From assembly GCA_013368325.1 (NCBI GenBank), contig JAACJK010000109.1, positions 1 through 64,000 on the forward strand: a DNA stretch of 64,000 nucleotides, read 5' to 3'. A model generated the notes under the pieces. That model made no database searches. It had not been told where the DNA came from and saw only the letters and a program-made list of their open reading frames with translations. Below, in pieces: positions 61,201 through 64,000 of the stretch. Each line of letters starts with the position of its first letter. The stretch's first letter is position 1. The position numbers and the translations under genes are program-made. Origin of the DNA: Ephemerocybe angulata (Eukaryota; Basidiomycota; Agaricomycetes; Agaricales; Psathyrellaceae).

Positions 61201-62870
61201 GGACAGGTCGTTTCCGTACCATGCCAGGGCGGATTGGACAACACAAGCGCCCTCCTCTCCGGCAGGCTTGAAGCAAACGTCTGATAGGGTATATCCGCTT
61301 GACGATTCAAGGCTTCGGATGGTATCCTCGACTTTGCTCCAGTACTTGAGATGGTCCCAGCTAAGGACAGGCGGCTTCTCACCGACGGTGATGGAGGTGG
61401 AGGAGGCATTGCCTTCTACGAAACCAGGAATGCTGGTCACAAACATCTGTTCTGTGCGGTAAAAAGGCCCGAAATTACGGTCAAAGTACTCTTTCTGCAG
61501 CTTGCTTTCGGATGACGGAGATACCCAAAGACGAACGGGATCCGTTTCAACTTCGAAATTTTGCCATCCTATATTGAGGATTCCGACAACCAGCGCCGTC
61601 ATGGCAAAGGTGAGCCACGGGTATGATGCTGCCCACATTCCAAGGCGGAAGAAGCTCCTCCGAAGCCATGCGTTGAGAGGATAGTGCCGGGGTTGAAGTG
61701 TTTCGATGGGGTCAAGAAGGGACGCGCCTCGCCCGAGGTGGCGCGACTCGGTTTGCGACTGTGTTCCAAGGGAGTCTTCGTCGAGGTACTGCGCAAGAGA
61801 CCCAGCGCCGACCAGCCCTCTGGTGTGAGTGCGTGGTGAGGCCGAGTCACCTGAAAGTGCGACTCGTTCGTATGGCTTCTCGGGACGCTTGCGAATGGTT
61901 GTTTCAACGAAGTAGCCGACAAGGAATCCGAGGATCGCAAGGGAGTATGCAATGATGAGAATGAACGAAAGACACGACAACGGGCCTACTTGGCACGTCG
62001 AGCCGTCGGAAGGGGAGGGAACAGGAGGGAGGGCTGGGCACACGTCTGGGCAATCGATGCAGCTGCATCGGCTGAGGAGGTCTGGGTCGGAGCATTTCCT
62101 CGGGGAGAGGTCGAGGGGAGAGAACTCGGGGGGTGTGGCGGAGGGGAAGTTAATTTGAAACGGACTCCCAACTGCTTTCTCTTCTCCCAAGTACTTGAAG
62201 AAATCCGAGTAGTTCTTGGCGCCACCGCCAATGAGTTCCATTGCATACCCGTTGGTACTCGACACCTGCACGCTCTTGCAGCTATCATAGAAGCCCTGCC
62301 CATTCTCCGGCGTCACGAAGAAATCGAGAGACTTGACAGCGTCTTTGCCGGATTGAGTCTTCTGAAGCGCGGTGATATTGACAAACGAGGCTTGGTTGGG
62401 GGAGCAAGTGAAGGAGCAGAAGAAGGACCTGAAGTTGTTCCTGCATGCTGGACAAGCTGAGATGAGGCCATCGACTTGGCCGAAGTTGGCCTGCAGCGAT
62501 TCGACCTGGTCTTTCAAACAGCATACGGGTCCTTCGGCGAATTCAGCGCCACAAACATCAACGAGTAGGTCCCGAGTAGCACTATCAGGCTATAGAGAGA
62601 GGTTAGTCCCGAGCCGGCGCGTATACGAGACGCCCTACCTCGGAGGGGGGGCCGTCATAGGGGCAAGGCAGGTCCTTTCCAAAGAAACCCTTCTTGCCGC
62701 AAGAGCCTTGCATGGCGCACTGGCCAGTACCAGTCTTCGCGACGTCCATCCTTCGAGGACAAGCGAATTCGTCGTCTCAGATATAGTCTTCCAGATGAGA
62801 AATGGGTATGCAGGGAGCGGTGGGTTGAGGGAAGGTGCAAGTGACGCGATTCCCCCCACCGCGATGTCAT
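58265..62870 (-). CDS. NCR1: NPC1-like sterol transporter (NCR1)
   Basis: The N-terminal luminal domain reads [20 protein letters not shown], then [40 protein letters not shown] and further Cys-rich sequence, followed by a first membrane span ([20 protein letters not shown]). Other landmarks: [35 protein letters not shown] and [17 protein letters not shown] in the sterol-sensing domain, [20 protein letters not shown], and the C-terminal RND block [20 protein letters not shown]. The last exon ends DDDSISSD with stop 58265-58267. The protein moves sterol and other lipids out of the vacuole or lysosome membrane system. Most of the coding part is one long exon. The signal-peptide exon could not be resolved, so the start (given as the ATG at 62870) is uncertain; the true start may lie between 62640 and 62960. 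Confidence 0.93.
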
Positions 62871-62967
62871 GTTCCCCCGACGGCTATCCACGTGGGTGGC
62901 ATCAAATGCAGTACTTGTTTGGCGGCTCTCGTTCTTCGACAATCTAATCTTCGCTTCGTCCCTCAAA

Positions 62968-64000
62968 ATGTCCGAGCCCGCGGTCCCAAAGGCTTCCTCG
63001 AGCGCCGCAAAGCCCAAGAAAAGATTTGTTGGAAGCAAGTCTGCCAAGCCATCCAAGCCCGGCGTCAAGCACGTCGTGGGCAACCAAATTCCCTCAGAAA
63101 TTCTCCAGGACGAACATATCAACGCCGCCATCAAGCAGCTCCCTTCCAACTACTCTTTCGAAATCCACAAAACTATCCACCATGTACGGAAGAATGAGGC
63201 CAAGATGGTTGCTTTGCAGATGCCAGAGGGCCTTCAGATGTTTGCTTGCACAATAGCAGATATCATTGAAAGGTGCGCCAGTTCTTCCGCTAGTTCTGGC
63301 CAAACATCGAGTTCTTTCGCCCTGGTAGGTTCACCGACGCTCTAACAGTTATAATGGGAGACGTCACATACGGAGCTTGCTGTATTGATGATTATACCGC
63401 CGTCGCCTTGGGATGTGACATGCTTGTCCACTATGGCCACAGTTGTCTAGGTGAGTCAAGCCTCCTCTTCTCCCGTAACTGCACCTACATGAAGAGCCGT
63501 AGTGCCCATGAACGTCACGACTATCAAGACTCTCTATATCTTTGTCGAAATCGGTATAGATTCAGTCCATTTGGTAGACACCATCCGTTCCAACTTCCCG
63601 GATGATCGAGACACCTTTTACGAAACACTCCTCGACTCTGAAGAGTCACGAAGCCAAATACCAGCCGGTTCTGCCATCGGACCAACATCCCACCTTCGTA
63701 TCGAGGACAGCGAACATAGGTCGGCCGAAGACCCATCCCCCTACTCGTCTGCGGTGGTCACCGCTAAGCGACCCACGAAGCTGGCTCTCGTCTCCACCAT
63801 ACAATTCGTAGCGGCCCTCCAGCGCCTAAAAGAGGACTTGGCCTCAGAAGCTCCCGAAGATGACGCACCCGAGTCGACCCATACAACGAAGCGGAGAAGA
63901 TGGCGCGGGAAGTACGAAGCAACCATCCCTCAAGCAAGGCCACTTTCTCCAGGAGAAATCCTTGGGTGTACCGCTCCAACCCTGTCGGACGTCGACGCCC
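62968..64000 (+). CDS. DPH1: Diphthamide synthesis protein DPH1 (cut at the window end)
   Basis: The start at 62968 gives [20 protein letters not shown], then [40 protein letters not shown] and IADIIER. After an intron come [20 protein letters not shown] with the first cluster cysteine, [15 protein letters not shown], and after a further intron [20 protein letters not shown]. Downstream [20 protein letters not shown], then [19 protein letters not shown] with the second cysteine. Three cysteines hold the [4Fe-4S] cluster in the DPH1-DPH2 pair that makes the first diphthamide intermediate on eEF2; the third lies beyond the window. The gene is divergent from NPC1 with about 97 bases or less between coding parts. 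Confidence 0.93.

Overview
The window looks like a euchromatic stretch of a basidiomycete (most likely Agaricomycete) genome. I read about 31 protein genes with reasonable support, most of them cut by short introns of roughly 44 to 65 nt with GT...AG ends. Genes lie close together on both strands. Fungal lineage markers include a DASH kinetochore subunit, a KCH-family membrane protein, a RIM15-type kinase with a receiver domain and a Zn2Cys6 regulator with a basidiomycete-like zinc cluster. I see no transposon, CRISPR array, rRNA or intact tRNA gene.

Layout, left to right. 1-21 kb: an RRM protein cut by the window edge, a cystathionine gamma-synthase family enzyme with a suspected one-base frameshift, a zinc-cluster transcription factor, a secreted expansin-like protein, two ribosome-biogenesis genes (UTP12 and IMP4) flanking an aspartyl aminopeptidase, arginyl-tRNA-protein transferase, DAD4, a PROPPIN and a conserved unknown. 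21-34 kb: mostly membrane and trafficking genes, namely neuronal calcium sensor 1, EMC3, VTI1, KCH, the DRG1 GTPase, ALG8, VMA21 and a Ser/Pro-rich protein. 34-36.4 kb: a gene-poor gap that holds coding-like exons, consensus splice sites and hairpins that I cannot assign. 36.4-40 kb: two divergent ribonucleotide reductase small-subunit genes and RPA3, a small DNA-replication cluster with MluI-box motifs in the promoters. 40-64 kb: an ambiguous 1.3 kb stretch, mitochondrial inner membrane protease subunit 2, a UIM-motif protein, a RIM15-like kinase of about 6 kb, mitochondrial bS18, RPN11, a coiled-coil unknown, an RRM/RS protein, an NPC1-like sterol transporter and the 5' part of DPH1.

Functionally this is mainly housekeeping content, and I found no clearly new multi-gene system. 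The items most worth checking are the divergent RNR2 pair with its shared CRE/MluI-box element, the unassigned spliced loci in 34-36.4 kb, the IMP4 gene whose start codon is followed directly by an intron, and the apparent frameshift in the cystathionine gamma-synthase gene.
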